Assembly: GCF_023502395.1 (NCBI RefSeq)
Contig: NZ_JAMFMB010000025.1
Coordinates: 1 to 64,000 of the forward strand
Length of the DNA: 64,000 bases
Reading direction: 5' to 3'
Source of the DNA: Ruegeria spongiae
GTDB lineage: Bacteria; Pseudomonadota; Alphaproteobacteria; Rhodobacterales; Rhodobacteraceae
Shown: positions 29,208-38,322 of the stretch, piece by piece
How the letters are laid out: the number at the start of each line of letters is the position of its first letter
Position numbering within the stretch: the stretch's first letter is position 1
Notes under the pieces: model-generated
The model's input: the letters and a program-made list of their open reading frames with translations, nothing else
What the model was told of the DNA's origin: nothing
The model's database searches: none
Position numbers and translations under genes: made by a program

Positions 29208-29717
29208 TCATGACACTGAGCGAATTGGCAGCCGCATCGCCCACCACCACCCAGCCCCCCCCCCGCTGACCGAGATGGCCGCCATCTCGGTGGGGGTGTT
29301 GAGCCCCAGGCCGTCCTGTGCGCCGAGGGTATTGCATACCACCAGCGCTCCGGTGACCGGATCGACGCTGTAGCTGGCCACCTGTCCCGGTGCAGTCCCG
29401 CTACCGCCCGCCAGAATGACGAAACTGGTCCCATCCACTGTCACCTGCTGAAGGCTGCTCCCGCCTTTCGTTTCGAACTGGGTGGGGGACGAAATCCGTG
29501 AAATCCCATTCCCGTTCTCGACAAAGGCCCCGAGCCGACCCTTTTCGGCATCAAGAACATAATAGGCCAACCTGTCGTCGCTCAGCCGTGCCATGGCCAG
29601 CCCGTCCACCGCCCCCGAACCGACCGGCAGGACATGTTGAATACGCCCTGAGTGCAGCCCCCAGTGCTGCCTGGGCCGGGCAAGCAGGTAAGGTTGCGGC
29701 CTGGCTGGACGGCGCAT
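29208..29717 (-). pseudogene. N-terminal fragment of the RTX beta-propeller protein
   Basis: From ATG 29717 (GAGGAA six bases upstream) 169 codons are open. About residues 28-155 are propeller-like (YYVLDAEKGRLGAFVENG, VTVDGTSFVILAGGSG, VASYSVDPVTGALVV). The frame fails just past the run of ten G at 29255-29264; eight or eleven G would join it to the central fragment. The first ~26 residues are simply the antisense of the neighbouring prophage tail gene, so the native 5' end of the RTX gene appears to be missing. Confidence 0.75.
29255..29264 (-). repeat. G10 homopolymer causing a frame break
   Basis: Ten consecutive C on the plus strand (ten G in the coding strand), the longest mononucleotide run I noticed in the window. 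It sits inside the propeller-coding part. Protein similarity on both sides shows the frame would be continuous at eight or eleven G. Confidence 0.9.
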
Positions 29718-30853
29718 GGCATTTCCTCGATCCACGTCCGGGCTGGCGGGTCTGGGATCAGGGTTCGAACCGATTGCGCATATGGAACGGCAGTGGCTGG
29801 ATCGAGCCCCCTGCAGGGACCCAGAATCTGGATGGGGTCGGAATTGGCGCAGTATCAGACAGCACCAACCGGCTATCACTGCGAAGCCCCGCCAGCCTGT
29901 TCAGCCATGACGGCGCCGGACATCAGCTCAAGGTGAACAAGGCGGGTATGTCCGAGACGGCCTCCGTTCTGTTCCAGTCCGACTGGACCGGCCATGCCGA
30001 GATGGGACTGGCAGGGGATAGCGCGTTTTCGATCAAGGTCTCGGATGATGGTGCGACATGGAGGACGGCCCTGCGCTTCGATCCCGCCACCGGCCTGCCC
30101 CAGGGTACGGCGGTTCAGTCCGGGGCGACGGACGGCACGGGCGGGCGGCTGATGACCACCGGTGCCTTCGGGTTGGGCGGAACTGCCATTCCCCTGACCG
30201 CTGCCGACGATCTGAACGCATTGGAGGCAACCGGATTCTACTACAACCCCGCATCCGGCAACGTGACCGGAAACAACTATCCCATCACGTCTGCCGGCGC
30301 GCTCCTCAATCTTCGACGATCCGCTACGAACCGGGTGCAGATGTTCACCTCTCATGCCGGGACATCCGGAGCAGAGGGACTGCGCAGCTTCACCCGCAGT
30401 TTCGGGACAAATGGCTGGTCCCCCTGGGTCGAAACATTCCATCAGGGCACATTGCTCGGCCCGGTCTCACAGTCCGGCGGCCTTCCAACGGGCCGGGTCA
30501 TCGAGCGCGGTGGCAACGCCAACGGAGACTATGTACGCTTCGCGGACGGAACGCAGATCTGCACCAACACGATCACTGTCGGATCGATCATCGCAAATGG
30601 CGCGGGCACCCATACAGCACCCTATTTCAGCGACCTCAAGAACTGGATCTACCCTGCCTCGTTTGCAGCTGCTCCAGCCTATTCCGTTGCACCGTTTATC
30701 AGCGGAACTCTGTTGACCGACCGCATCTTGATCGCGACGGCGGGCAACAACACCACCACTCGACTGCACGGTATCCGCTGCATCCGTGTTGGCGGGTCGG
30801 CAAATGATATCAGCCCGAATGTCGTCATGACGGCGATCGGGCGCTGGTTCTGA
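29640..30853 (+). pseudogene. 5'-truncated DUF2793 prophage tail protein with pyocin-knob-like C-terminus
   Basis: The recognisable part starts at YALSAAPSAAWAGQAGKVA and proceeds through PRPGWRVWDQGSNRLRIWNG, DGAGHQLKVNKAG and LFQSDWTGHAEMGLAGD, all typical of DUF2793 phage tail proteins. The second half (NALEATGFYYNPASG, SFGTNGWSPWVETFHQG) resembles a receptor-binding pyocin-knob segment, then a C-terminal tip domain (RFADGTQICTNTITVG). The usual ~50-60-residue N-terminus is absent. The open frame extends upstream to 29498, but those codons are antisense RTX sequence. Two small genes follow directly, as in prophage tail clusters. Confidence 0.8.
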
Positions 30854-30865
30854 AGGAGGTCTCCC

Positions 30866-31195
30866 ATGTACATCACATTTACCCCGGTTCGCCGACACGA
30901 CAGGCTTACCATTGAAAAATCCGGCGATGTCCTGACCATCAATGGCGAGGATTTCGATTTCTCTCCAATCCCCGAGGGCGCGACCTTGCCCCGCACTGCC
31001 GTCACCTGCGACTGGCTGGCCTCGGATGTGGAACGACACGACGGCCATATTCATCTGACGCTCTGTTTGCCGCATGGGCCGTCTGCTCCGAGCGAAACCC
31101 TGTTTCCCGTACCGGTCCGCATGACGGGAGACGGGCAGGTACCCCTGCCCCCTCACGGCACAACCTCACCTGAAATAGAGGAGGAAAGTGCATGA
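30866..31195 (+). CDS. Small prophage-associated hypothetical protein
   Basis: A 109-residue protein 12 bases after the tail gene. AAGGAGG precedes the ATG. No named domain was recognised. Its position between a DUF2793 tail gene and another small gene, with a coupled ATGA overlap at its end (31192-31195), marks it as part of the tail module remnant. Confidence 0.7.
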   Translation: MYITFTPVRRHDRLTIEKSGDVLTINGEDFDFSPIPEGATLPRTAVTCDWLASDVERHDGHIHLTLCLPHGPSAPSETLFPVPVRMTGDGQVPLPPHGTTSPEIEEESA

Positions 31196-31632
31196 ATATC
31201 GACCTGAGCCGGATGCGCGGCCCTGAAGATAAAGCCCGGCTTGCGCTGGACGCCGCCCGCACCACAGCCCATGATCGCCTGCACGCGATCTTGACTGGCT
31301 TCACCGACGACCTGACCGGCGCCGTTCCCCTGGCCGAACAACTGTCTTGGAGCCTGAAGGAAAGCGCCGCGCAGGCCGTTCTAGACGACGCCGCCCGCCC
31401 GGATCAACTGCAGATGCTGGCGCTGGAAGCGGAGCAGACCGGAGAAGCGGTCGAGGAGCTCTCGGCGCGCATTCTCGGCAACGCCCGGCGCTACCACATG
31501 GCGGCCTCGTTCATCGCGGGATTGCGGAGCAAATACAGGGCCGTAATCAACAAGGCTGACACCTGTCCCGAAATCGCTGCGGCGCTGCGGGCATTGCAAA
31601 CGGATATCGCAGGGTATTGTGCGGAACCGTAG
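31192..31632 (+). CDS. Small helical prophage-associated hypothetical protein
   Basis: A 146-residue, largely helical, Ala- and Leu-rich protein of unknown function. The ATG overlaps the preceding stop (ATGA), and GAGGAGG lies just upstream. It is the last gene of the phage-derived block. No integrase, att site or structural genes accompany it, so the element is not functional as a prophage. Confidence 0.7.
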   Translation: MNIDLSRMRGPEDKARLALDAARTTAHDRLHAILTGFTDDLTGAVPLAEQLSWSLKESAAQAVLDDAARPDQLQMLALEAEQTGEAVEELSARILGNARRYHMAASFIAGLRSKYRAVINKADTCPEIAAALRALQTDIAGYCAEP

Positions 31633-31813
31633 GGAGCAAAACCACTGCGATGCGGCTTTTCTGATCCGCATCGCAGACACTCAACCCTCGGCTGGAAAAG
31701 CCCCTTGGCCTTCGAAACTCAAGCTGCGTAAACGAGAACTTGGAACGGCATCAGAATGTGACAGGTCCAGATATCCTTTTTTAACAGCATGTTCTGTGTG
31801 CTGGGTTTGGGAG

Positions 31814-32683
31814 CTACGCCGAGTGCCCCACTGGACGTACCGCATCTGTTGATATTGCTGCCGCCAAGTCTTCGTCATGGAGTTGCGTTATCTCAGCCGG
31901 AAGCTCCATCGCTGGCTTGAATTTCCCGAACTCTGAAACGGGGAAGTTGTGCAAGATCGCATTGTTCACGCGCTCGGCTTTGTCCTGTCTCTGAATTTCT
32001 TTGTTCATGATTCTCGCAAGTTGAATGGCACGACCGGACAGAGAGGGGTTTTGTACGTCGGTATCAATAGACAGTTTCAATTTCCGGGGAGTAAGCGTGC
32101 TGAGAACAGTATTCAGGTAGTCACCCCTCATGGGAACAACTTCGACCTCATTAAAGCGGTCACGGAAAGACTTGACCACTGGGCTCCAAAGCACCCGCGG
32201 CAAATCAACTTCGGCCTCAAGCCAGTCCTGGTACGTTCTGAATTCTTTCTGCCTGTGAACGAAGTGCGTATATGTGGAGATGAGAAAGTCACGCTGAGGG
32301 CGGACAGTCAGAATTATCTTTGTGGAAGCAGCCCCCGTATAAGTGAGTACTTCCGCCGAAATTTCGCTCCGGTCAATGCCGCCAAAACCATATTTTCTTG
32401 ACGGCATAAAATCGTGACAAAATGTTTCAGAACTGCAGACAACCGTCTTGTATTTTTTGAAGTACGGCCCGAAGAAGTCAGCCGTTGCCTGCTCAAACCC
32501 GGATACGCTACCGGCACGGTACATTTTCATGTACTCACCAAAGTACTGACTCCCGCGAAAATCCTGAGGAAGGATAAGGCCGATCCCGGCCCGACTAAGT
32601 GCCTCGCGGTTCGATGAAAGAATATGCTGAATGGTCGATGTCGCCGTTTTTGGTGACCCTGGATGGATAATCAGTCTGGTCAT
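31814..32683 (-). CDS. Sulfotransferase-like protein (first of two)
   Basis: The N-terminus MTRLIIHPGSPKTATSTIQ carries a PAPS-binding P-loop of the sulfotransferase superfamily, and ILTVRPQRDFLISTYTHFV resembles the 3'-phosphate-binding motif. Length is 289 residues from ATG 32683, preceded by GAGG; the longer frame from 32734 overlaps the next gene and lacks support. With the neighbouring sulfotransferase it suggests a sulfated glycan. The DNA is visibly AT-richer than the rest of the window; for example 32401-32460 has 22 G+C of 60. That suggests separate acquisition. Confidence 0.8.
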   Translation of the reverse strand: MTRLIIHPGSPKTATSTIQHILSSNREALSRAGIGLILPQDFRGSQYFGEYMKMYRAGSVSGFEQATADFFGPYFKKYKTVVCSSETFCHDFMPSRKYGFGGIDRSEISAEVLTYTGAASTKIILTVRPQRDFLISTYTHFVHRQKEFRTYQDWLEAEVDLPRVLWSPVVKSFRDRFNEVEVVPMRGDYLNTVLSTLTPRKLKLSIDTDVQNPSLSGRAIQLARIMNKEIQRQDKAERVNNAILHNFPVSEFGKFKPAMELPAEITQLHDEDLAAAISTDAVRPVGHSA

Positions 32684-32715
32684 AGGTGCCTCAATTTGGT
32701 GAAAGTGTAATATTG

Positions 32716-33594
32716 TCAGCAGATAGTGTTCCACTTTGAAGCAAACGGGTATCCGAGATCCTCGAGTATCCCGATCTGCTCGATCATTTCAGGTTTGAAC
32801 TCGTCCAGAAGCCCGTCGGGCATCTCCATCTTCGCACTGACATTTACCGGGTTCGCTGCCGTCGGCTGAAGCTCGATACTGTCGATACCAAGAAAACCGC
32901 TTACCCGCTCCATGAAGACCACCGGGTTGGATTTGAGCTCTCCGAAGTCCAGAACAAGCACATCCTCGCGGTCAAATACCTCCAGGAACCGCGTCAGGTA
33001 TGTGCCGTAACACCCATCCTCATTCAACCTGTCAGCCCGGGCAAATTGGACCAGTTGTTCAGGAGAATAATTTTTCACCTCATCAAAGCAACCAATGTAT
33101 TCCGCGTGATACTTGATATGAGACCAGAGGCGCTCCACCGGGTCGCGCAAAATATAGATGATCTTCACATTCTCGGAGAGTTCGCGAATGGCATGCACCC
33201 CTTCAACGCTGATTTTGCTCGTTGACGGGCTGAAGTCGCAGGCTAATTGTTTCTTGCCCGCCTCCAGAAACAACCTACGGTACCAGGATTGGGTGACAGG
33301 GCCTTGCGCAAACATCTGGTACCAATCCAGCTTCTTTTGGAAGCGCCCGAACTCTCGGGAAAATACCGGTTCCGGCAACGGTTTTTCGAAATTTGCGCTG
33401 TCTCTTTCGACAAACTCTCTCAGCAGCTTGTACCGCGCAGACGTCCGAAGTCGGTTGAAGTCTCCGAAGCGCGAGAAAAAATAATGCAGCTCCTTTTCAG
33501 GCGCCATATAAATCTCCGGCGCCTGCAGCAGTTGTTCATACAGCCAAGTGGTGCCGGATTTGGCCGCCCCGATACACAAACAATATCCACGCAT
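32716..33594 (-). CDS. Sulfotransferase domain protein (second of two)
   Basis: Transfers sulfate from PAPS to a carbohydrate or similar acceptor. The 5'-phosphosulfate loop is GAAKSGTTWLYEQLL (residues ~9-23), and the 3'-phosphate motif is YILRDPVERLWSHIKYH (~150-166), both canonical. Length 292 is typical. GGGGAGG precedes the ATG. It is upstream of, and probably co-transcribed with, the other sulfotransferase, and downstream of the GT4 gene on the same strand. Local composition is AT-rich as in its partner. Confidence 0.9.
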   Translation of the reverse strand: MRGYCLCIGAAKSGTTWLYEQLLQAPEIYMAPEKELHYFFSRFGDFNRLRTSARYKLLREFVERDSANFEKPLPEPVFSREFGRFQKKLDWYQMFAQGPVTQSWYRRLFLEAGKKQLACDFSPSTSKISVEGVHAIRELSENVKIIYILRDPVERLWSHIKYHAEYIGCFDEVKNYSPEQLVQFARADRLNEDGCYGTYLTRFLEVFDREDVLVLDFGELKSNPVVFMERVSGFLGIDSIELQPTAANPVNVSAKMEMPDGLLDEFKPEMIEQIGILEDLGYPFASKWNTIC

Positions 33595-33653
33595 TTTTTA
33601 TTCCTCCCCACGCAGCAGGCAAACAAAACGCGAAATCATCCGGTCATTGGCCT

Positions 33654-35234
33654 TCATGATTTCGTCTCCTCGCCTGCATAGTGCTCTATCAGTAGATTGA
33701 CGTGATCGCGCATGGTCGGGATCTGCAGCGGCTTGTCGAAGAAACGCGCCCGCAACCCGGGATTCTTAACCAGCGGTGTTAGCTTGGACATGAAGTCTGC
33801 GATATTTTCGGCCTCAAACACAAAATGCTCCGGTGTGCTAATCGTCTGCTTGGCGCCCACCCTGTCGGACACCAGCGACGGCACGCCGAGCAGCCCCATC
33901 TCCACCGTGACCTGATTGAAGGTCTCCCACCAGATCGAAGGCACGATGTTCAGGTCCACCTTCTGCGACAGCGCACTGAGTTGGTTGCGCGCATATCCGG
34001 GCAGGATTTGAACCGATCGGAATTTGGTGCGCAACTGCTGCAACTGGCGGTTGAGACGCGGGTCGATGCGGGCAACGACCAGCAAATCGACATTCTCTTT
34101 GTAGAATGGATCGTCAATCTGCATCAGCGCGTCGATCAGGAACGGCAGCCCCTTTGAGGGGATGGCATATCCGATAAAGGACAGCGTGATCCCATCGCTT
34201 TCAGGCCGTTTGGCGCGCAGGGTGTTACGCTCTTGTGGCGAAACCTCGATATCCATCGGCAGCGGCAAGGTCTCAATGCGGGTCTGTGCAGGCAAAAACC
34301 GCAGGGCAGTCTCCCGGCAGAGATCCGATACCGCGAATATCCCGTCCGCATGCCGGTGCAGAGCTTCGCCATTGGCCTCGCGCCATTGGCGATAGGCATC
34401 GCCCGAAACGGCTGGGGGCGACAAGGGCATGACATGAAGCGGCGGCGTTTCTGCATCGGGCCGCCAGCTTTGGCGGTGCCCCGGTTCATGCCGGGGCCGC
34501 AAATGCCAGTAGCGGAACCTGGTCCGAAGCCCGTGAGCCAAATCGCGCGCCATGTTCCGAGCCGCTCGAATATAGGACCGGGTTCCCGAAAAAACATCGA
34601 ACAGGAGGCCCCCCACGGGATGGCCAGCCAGACCACGCCCCTTGATGAAACCGCCGATCCGTTCCATCGCGATCAGGTCATGCATGTTGTTTTGATGGCC
34701 CAGGCACCCTACGCAGCGCGTGCCGTCATGATAATCGGTGCACAGGCTTTTTTCGTTGTAGAGCAGCTCAATCTGCGGGCAGACCGGCATGTAGTTGTGA
34801 AACGTATAGAACAACCGCTTCAGGTTCGGCCCCTTTTCCAGGGACAGGACATTGGCGCTGACGCCCTCCAGGTTATGAATATGGAATGCGTCGAACGGGC
34901 CATTCTGATTGATGAAATCCCTGATCAGGTCCGACGTTGTCGTGTCCCGCAGCCATGTCGAAATGGAATAAAATGAGTCATGAGCAGGTGCTTTTATGGG
35001 CGAGTTGACCAGGGTGAAGGTCTTGAGGCGTGGATGCTTGTAGGCACTGGCTGTTTGATGGATAGCCGGCCGACGCCGAAACAGGCCGTAGCGCGCGCCA
35101 GACGAGAGAAAATACACCTCGACATCGTCACGCTTCAAAAGCTCTTCGATCACGTTGCGCAGATACAATGTCACGCCGCCGCCAGCCATGACCGCGCTAT
35201 CGAATTGCGCCCAGTTATAAAGGAGAATTTTCAT
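33654..35234 (-). CDS. Glycosyltransferase family 4-like protein
   Basis: A 526-residue GT-B enzyme. The N-terminal acceptor half opens MKILLYNWAQFDSAVMAGGG with the Gly-rich loop. The donor half shows SFIGYAIPSKGLPFLIDAL and PSIWWETFNQVTVEMGLLGVPSLVS, the usual E-x7-E region. A long insertion of ~120 residues (near 185-300), with Cys pairs in CTDYHDGTRCVGCLG just before it, makes it larger than most family members. Its start overlaps the HAD gene stop by one base (TGATG), indicating translational coupling. The substrate is unknown. Confidence 0.85.
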   Translation of the reverse strand: MKILLYNWAQFDSAVMAGGGVTLYLRNVIEELLKRDDVEVYFLSSGARYGLFRRRPAIHQTASAYKHPRLKTFTLVNSPIKAPAHDSFYSISTWLRDTTTSDLIRDFINQNGPFDAFHIHNLEGVSANVLSLEKGPNLKRLFYTFHNYMPVCPQIELLYNEKSLCTDYHDGTRCVGCLGHQNNMHDLIAMERIGGFIKGRGLAGHPVGGLLFDVFSGTRSYIRAARNMARDLAHGLRTRFRYWHLRPRHEPGHRQSWRPDAETPPLHVMPLSPPAVSGDAYRQWREANGEALHRHADGIFAVSDLCRETALRFLPAQTRIETLPLPMDIEVSPQERNTLRAKRPESDGITLSFIGYAIPSKGLPFLIDALMQIDDPFYKENVDLLVVARIDPRLNRQLQQLRTKFRSVQILPGYARNQLSALSQKVDLNIVPSIWWETFNQVTVEMGLLGVPSLVSDRVGAKQTISTPEHFVFEAENIADFMSKLTPLVKNPGLRARFFDKPLQIPTMRDHVNLLIEHYAGEETKS

Positions 35235-37408
35235 CAGGTTATACGAGCAATATATTTGTTGAAGAAAGGAACAAGCCAGCCAAAACCGCTGGCCTTGAGA
35301 CTGCCTTGCACCCAGTGATCCTCACTCACGCATGTCCGGATGTCGCAGCGCAGATGCAGTGGCCTGATCGGCAGGATCACGGAATTCTCGCGAACCTCGG
35401 TGGCACCGGCGTGGTGCGTTACGCTCTGCATGGAGCGGATCGTGCTACGCCGAGGGCGTGCAAAGCGCGCCGTGAACATCTGAATGATGGACTGATCGAT
35501 GCAACCGGCGGGCAAAGGAGAACATCGCAACATGCGCTCGAACTCCCCTGCGGCAGCCAAAAGAGTAGTCCGGTCCACGCCGCCATCGCCAGTTGGCGTC
35601 GGCAAAGCAAAATACGGGATCAATTCCCCATAGGGTCCCGGAATGAAATCCCGCAGGCTGCCCCGGGTCCGGTCGACCGTAAAAGGCTCTAACCAGGCGA
35701 AACTGATGGCCACAGCCCGCTGCAGCTCGTCTTTGCGGCCTATGATCGCCGGTTCGATAATGTTGATACGGGGGTGCAGACGGCTCAGATTGCCCGGCAG
35801 GAACCGGTTGGCCGCCAACATCATCAGCGACAGGCGCGATCGCACGGTCTGACCGCTGCGTTCCTGCAGGTTGATATATTCCGACAAAGACTTTACCGCG
35901 GTTCCCGAGTAGCCGATATCGACAAGCAATATCTTCTCTTCCCGGTTCAAAAGCCCCATTTCATCGACATAGCATCGAATGCGATCGCGGCGGGCAATCA
36001 GGGCCGCATGCAAAGGCTTCATGATGTCAGGGCGCGTTTTCCTGAGAATGTCAAAACCGATATCGGTTTCAGGGTCGTCGCTGGCAAGGCAGTCCTCGAC
36101 TTCGGCCCGAAGGGCATCCGGCACCCTCAGGTCCTTCACCCCGAGACCGAAGCTTTTCATGATCCCCCGCAACGAGGCCGGATGGCGGGACAGGAATTGC
36201 GCATTGTCGCGCAAATAGTTCGCCCAATGCGGCTGATCGATTTCCGGATAGTTCAGAAGCAGACCGACCCGTCGGCTGAAGGCAAGCTCCGCCATCTTGG
36301 GAAGGGGCAGTTTGCCACCCGCCCCGCAACCGGCCAGGAACTGTCTGGCAAGCTCGTGAAACAGGGTTCCGTCGCGGGTCAAAAAGAAAACCCGGTCGTA
36401 GCCCCCGGCCACCGCCGTCTCCAGGACTTGCCGGGAGAACAGGGAAAAGGTTGCCGCCACCAGCCGGAGCATCCCGTGCCGCGCGCTGTCGATCTTCATC
36501 TGGCCAAGCAGCTCGCGTGCCGCACGGGCCTGCAGGTGCGCCCCGAACTGCTCTGATTTCTCGAGCTCCAGCTTGCGGCGTTCGTTTTCGGGGTTGAAGT
36601 AATGCAGGGCGTCCCAGCCAAAGGCCCGGGGGCGCTCGACGTCGTTGGTCCAGTTGTCGCCCAGATGGAAACGGCGCTTGTCGCTGAGCCCAAGAGTTTC
36701 ATCCATATGGGCAAACAACAGGCCGCTGTGTTTCGTGACGCCGACACTGGCGGACACGAAGACATGGTCGAAAAGATCCCAAAGGCCGAGATCGATCAGA
36801 AGCCGGCGCAACAGATCTTCGGACAGGTACATGTCCGACGCCAGGATCAGCGTCTTGCCCTGGTTCCGCAGCATCACCAGAAAATCGCGCATCTCCGGGT
36901 CGACCACAAGTACCTGGCGCTCGGTTTCAATCTCGTAATCCAGCAGAGCCTGCACCGCGCGTGCACGCCGATCCGGGCGACGGATGTAGGGCGCAAGCGC
37001 CCCGTCAAAGACATCTCGCAGGTCGACCTCGTTGCGCGGCGTCGGGGCCTGCGCCATGCCGCGCTGCTTGACCATCTGCTGAAAACGGCCGCGCGCATGC
37101 AGCAGCAGCTCGCGCGGAAGCGGGCCATCATCCCCACTGAGAAAGCGATCGGCGAATTCAGACGTTTTACGGTGGACATCGGCAAGCGCAACGGTCCGCC
37201 ACACCAGAGTGTCGAACAGATCGAAACTGACGACCTCATACGACATCAGAAGCGTATTCAGTTCACGCGGCGCCGAAAAATTGTTGTCATCGGACTGGAT
37301 CAGGGCTGTCTGGCGACGGGCGACGGTTCGCGCAGCACGTTCCGGTGCCACAATGCTTGCCCATCGCTGTAGGTGTCTCGCGGGCAAAGTGATCCCAAGC
37401 TCCTGCAA
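35234..37408 (-). CDS. Large HAD-hydrolase-domain protein of a polysaccharide cluster
   Basis: A 724-residue protein. Residues ~55-280 form a HAD domain with motif I SFDLFDTLVWR, motif II ASDMYLSEDLL and motif III GDNWTNDVERP. The C-terminal ~430 residues, including FFLTRDGTLFHELARQFL, are unrecognised but resemble regions found in similar large HAD proteins near glycosyltransferases. A phosphatase or sugar-phosphate role is likely but unproven. The frame opens just upstream and offers TTG 37408 (AGGA just upstream) as start. The first ATG near the HAD motif is at 37246, so the true start is uncertain. Confidence 0.75.
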   Translation of the reverse strand: MQELGITLPARHLQRWASIVAPERAARTVARRQTALIQSDDNNFSAPRELNTLLMSYEVVSFDLFDTLVWRTVALADVHRKTSEFADRFLSGDDGPLPRELLLHARGRFQQMVKQRGMAQAPTPRNEVDLRDVFDGALAPYIRRPDRRARAVQALLDYEIETERQVLVVDPEMRDFLVMLRNQGKTLILASDMYLSEDLLRRLLIDLGLWDLFDHVFVSASVGVTKHSGLLFAHMDETLGLSDKRRFHLGDNWTNDVERPRAFGWDALHYFNPENERRKLELEKSEQFGAHLQARAARELLGQMKIDSARHGMLRLVAATFSLFSRQVLETAVAGGYDRVFFLTRDGTLFHELARQFLAGCGAGGKLPLPKMAELAFSRRVGLLLNYPEIDQPHWANYLRDNAQFLSRHPASLRGIMKSFGLGVKDLRVPDALRAEVEDCLASDDPETDIGFDILRKTRPDIMKPLHAALIARRDRIRCYVDEMGLLNREEKILLVDIGYSGTAVKSLSEYINLQERSGQTVRSRLSLMMLAANRFLPGNLSRLHPRINIIEPAIIGRKDELQRAVAISFAWLEPFTVDRTRGSLRDFIPGPYGELIPYFALPTPTGDGGVDRTTLLAAAGEFERMLRCSPLPAGCIDQSIIQMFTARFARPRRSTIRSMQSVTHHAGATEVRENSVILPIRPLHLRCDIRTCVSEDHWVQGSLKASGFGWLVPFFNKYIARIT

Positions 37409-37645
37409 AATTCCTGTCAGGCTGAATCTCGACGACTACAGCTTCACCACAGGTTTCATAGATTTATCGGAAACGGTGTTCAAGACCTCATGATAGACCC
37501 TTTCGCCAGCATTCCGTCCAGATACAGGCAATGGTCGGGCAGGAGACCAGCGGGTGGCGAAATTCTGCGCAGCTCGCCCTCACCGCAGCTGTCCCTGATC
37601 GCCCAGCCCGGCGCAGCGGACGGACATTGCGGCCACTATTTCCTC

Positions 37646-38299
37646 CTATTGCATCAGCCAGAGATGGCGGTCGATCGCCTCTTCCAGATCATCGAAATAG
37701 GTCAGGTGACCATCCGCAAGAACGATCCCGGCATCGCAGAAGGCGCGCAGCTCGCCCATCGAATGGCTGACCATGATTGCCCCCGAATTCTGCATCCGTT
37801 CGGCGAACACCGCCCGGCTCTTGCGCTTGAAGGCGGCGTCTCCCACGGCTGTCACCTCGTCCACCAGATAGGTGTCGAACGGAATCCCCATGGACGCCCC
37901 GAAGGTCAGCCGCGAGCGCATGCCCTGCGAATAGCTGCGCACCGGCATGTGAAAATGCTTGCCCAGTTCGGAAAAATCCTGAACGAAAGCAAGAAGTTCA
38001 TGGGTATCAACCCCGTAAATCCGGGCCAGAAAGCGCACGTTTTGCGCCCCGGTCATTTCACCATGGAACGACCCGCCGAAGCCCACGGGCCATGACAGCG
38101 TACCGGTACTGATCACCTGACCGCTGTCGGGGCGCATGTTGCCCGCCACAATCTGCAGCAACGTGCTTTTGCCCGCGCCGTTGCGCCCCAGAAGCGCCAG
38201 CGACTTGCCTGCGGGCAAGGTCAGCGTCAGATCGTCGATGACGATCCGGCGTTCGTTCTGAACCCAGAACCCCTTGGTCAAATGCTCAAAACGGATCAT
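37646..38299 (-). CDS. kpsT: Capsule polysaccharide ABC transporter ATP-binding protein
   Basis: ATPase of the KpsMT/CtrCD-type exporter that moves finished capsule chains across the inner membrane. Walker A is LLGRNGAGKSTLL (~residue 35), the signature-like segment SYSQGMRSRLTFG (~125), and Walker B with DEVTAVGD (~147). Length 217 is typical of KpsT. It lies 23 bases after kpsE on the same strand, and kpsM is divergent from kpsE. Confidence 0.95.
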   Translation of the reverse strand: MIRFEHLTKGFWVQNERRIVIDDLTLTLPAGKSLALLGRNGAGKSTLLQIVAGNMRPDSGQVISTGTLSWPVGFGGSFHGEMTGAQNVRFLARIYGVDTHELLAFVQDFSELGKHFHMPVRSYSQGMRSRLTFGASMGIPFDTYLVDEVTAVGDAAFKRKSRAVFAERMQNSGAIMVSHSMGELRAFCDAGIVLADGHLTYFDDLEEAIDRHLWLMQ

Positions 38300-38322
38300 C
38301 GTCTGGTGCTCACATTCCGGGG

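Larger units (their letters stand above)
27475..29265 (-). pseudogene. Central part of the frameshifted RTX beta-propeller protein
   Basis: Roughly 590 codons, open without internal stops. The first ~125 residues continue a beta-propeller-like region (GWVVVGDAAANSLSVMKL, VFVVAGGSDDGFSLFSLLP). RTX blocks follow (GTAGDDVILASPGG, GGAGRDVFV), then an Ig-like segment (YQWYRDGQKIPGATGNAYKL) and a second RTX array. The frame is lost at the G10 tract at its 5' end (29255-29264) and the G8 tract at its 3' end (27487-27494). Apart from those two sites the coding potential is intact, so decay is recent, reversible, or a sequencing artefact in homopolymers. Confidence 0.82.

Noticed and set aside
29498-29640. 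N-terminal extension of the DUF2793 tail protein
   Set aside because: These codons are antisense RTX sequence and show no DUF2793 similarity; the real 5' end appears deleted.
29640-31632. Intact prophage or gene transfer agent
   Set aside because: Only a truncated tail gene and two small genes are present, with no capsid, terminase, portal, integrase or attachment sites.
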